Shown here piece after piece: positions 5,492 to 5,967 of a stretch of 5,967 nt of DNA. Positions within the stretch are counted from its first letter, which is position 1. The number at the start of each line of letters is the position of its first letter. Source of the DNA: Deltaproteobacteria bacterium. Lineage in GTDB: Bacteria > Desulfobacterota > Desulfobacteria > Desulfobacterales > ETH-SRB1. Location: the NCBI GenBank assembly GCA_030262795.1, contig JAJSZO010000022.1, positions 1-5,967 on the forward strand. Reading direction: 5' to 3'. The notes under the pieces are model-generated. The model was not told the DNA's origin, did not search any database, and saw only the letters and a program-made list of their open reading frames with translations. Made by a program: the position numbers and the translations under genes.

Positions 5492-5967
5492 TTGATCTCC
5501 ACTCTCATATCCTTCCGGCTATTGACGACGGTTCTTCCAGCGTGGAGGAGAGCATTGCCATGGCAAAACAGGCTGTAGACGACGGTATCCAGACGGTAGT
5601 GGCCACTCCTCATACACTAAACGGAGTCTATTACAACCCCCTGGATAAGGTGATCAATCATGTTGCCAATCTATGCGAGATTTTACGGGAAAACCGAATT
5701 GAGTTGAATTTATGCTCCGGATCAGAGGTACATATCTGCGTGGGACTGGCAAAAAAGATATTGTCAGGGGAAGTTGCCACAATTAATAACAACGGGCAAT
5801 ATGCTCTGATAGAGTTTCCGGTTCAGGCTATTCCATCCGGATCAAAGAACGAGCTTTTCCAGTTGAAGCTAAAAGGCATTACCCCGATCATTGCCCATCC
5901 GGAAAGAAATATGGTATTCCAGCACCAACTGGAACTTCTTTACGATCTGGTTGCTATGGGGTCTATT
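5488..5967 (+). CDS. PHP-family protein-tyrosine phosphatase (CpsB/CapC/YwqE type), partial at right edge
   Basis: The first 160 codons of a metal-dependent phosphatase of the polymerase-and-histidinol-phosphatase superfamily are present; relatives have about 240-260 residues. Metal-binding motifs are in the expected order: HSH at 5-7 with DDG at 13-15, ATPH ending at H42, E80 in SGSEVH, and AHPERN with H137, E139 and R140. It should dephosphorylate the Tyr-rich tail of the kinase encoded just upstream. The start is TTG: in-frame TAA at 5458-5460 is followed by no ATG or GTG before it, and the first later ATG (5560) would remove the HxH motif. The TTG overlaps the kinase TGA (TTGA), so translation is probably coupled. 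PHP phosphatases pair with BY-kinases mainly in Firmicutes, while many proteobacteria use the low-molecular-weight type (Wzb). The C-terminus is not visible. Confidence 0.92.
   Translation, partial: MIDLHSHILPAIDDGSSSVEESIAMAKQAVDDGIQTVVATPHTLNGVYYNPLDKVINHVANLCEILRENRIELNLCSGSEVHICVGLAKKILSGEVATINNNGQYALIEFPVQAIPSGSKNELFQLKLKGITPIIAHPERNMVFQHQLELLYDLVAMGSI

Noticed and set aside
1..5967. tRNA or rRNA genes, CRISPR arrays, insertion sequences, toxin-antitoxin or phage genes.
   Set aside because: No cloverleaf, regularly spaced repeat-spacer pattern, transposase motifs or terminal inverted repeats were seen on either strand.

Overview
The window carries the core of a Gram-negative exopolysaccharide or capsule export locus of the Wzx/Wzy-dependent type. 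All genes are on the + strand. The organism is not named by anything in the sequence. An outer-membrane beta-barrel, an outer-membrane lipoprotein and a single-chain Wzc-type tyrosine kinase point to a diderm. The moderate GC content, the PHP-type phosphatase and the general flavour of the proteins fit an environmental deltaproteobacterium (Desulfobacterota-like), but this is inference.

Layout. Positions 1-75 hold the last codons of an unidentified gene with a Thr/Pro-rich C-terminus. A strong stem-loop (88-126) follows. Next comes a secreted beta-barrel protein (160-1425). A 251-bp spacer (1426-1676) holds small overlapping hairpins, a near-perfect intrinsic terminator (1548-1585) and a short CGC-purine repeat (1611-1640). 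Three genes then follow in a tight, translationally coupled chain: a polysaccharide export (OPX/Wza-family) lipoprotein (1677-2726), a Wzc-type polysaccharide co-polymerase and BY-kinase (2726-5491), and a PHP-family tyrosine phosphatase (5488 to beyond the right edge). The junctions are TAATG (1-nt overlap) and TTGA (4-nt overlap).

How they work together. The Wzc-type protein spans the inner membrane. It is expected to control chain length and to cycle between phosphorylated and unphosphorylated states of its Tyr-rich tail, with the PHP enzyme removing phosphate. The OPX lipoprotein would continue the export conduit through the periplasm. It ends right after its last SLBB domain and lacks the C-terminal helix that E. 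coli Wza uses to cross the outer membrane, so the adjacent beta-barrel is a good candidate for the outer-membrane pore.

The most unusual point is inside the Wzc-type gene. The periplasmic part carries about 180 extra residues with two bacterial SH3-like (SH3b) modules, which share a nearly identical 75-nt stretch (68/75 identical, 36 nt perfect). The surrounding DNA is more AT-rich than its flanks. Because SH3b domains often bind cell-wall peptide or glycan, this may be a co-polymerase kinase that senses or docks on peptidoglycan. Secondary oddities are an uninterrupted Tyr-codon microsatellite followed by a Lys-rich tail at the kinase C-terminus, and a GC-rich hairpin placed directly before the TTG start of the phosphatase.
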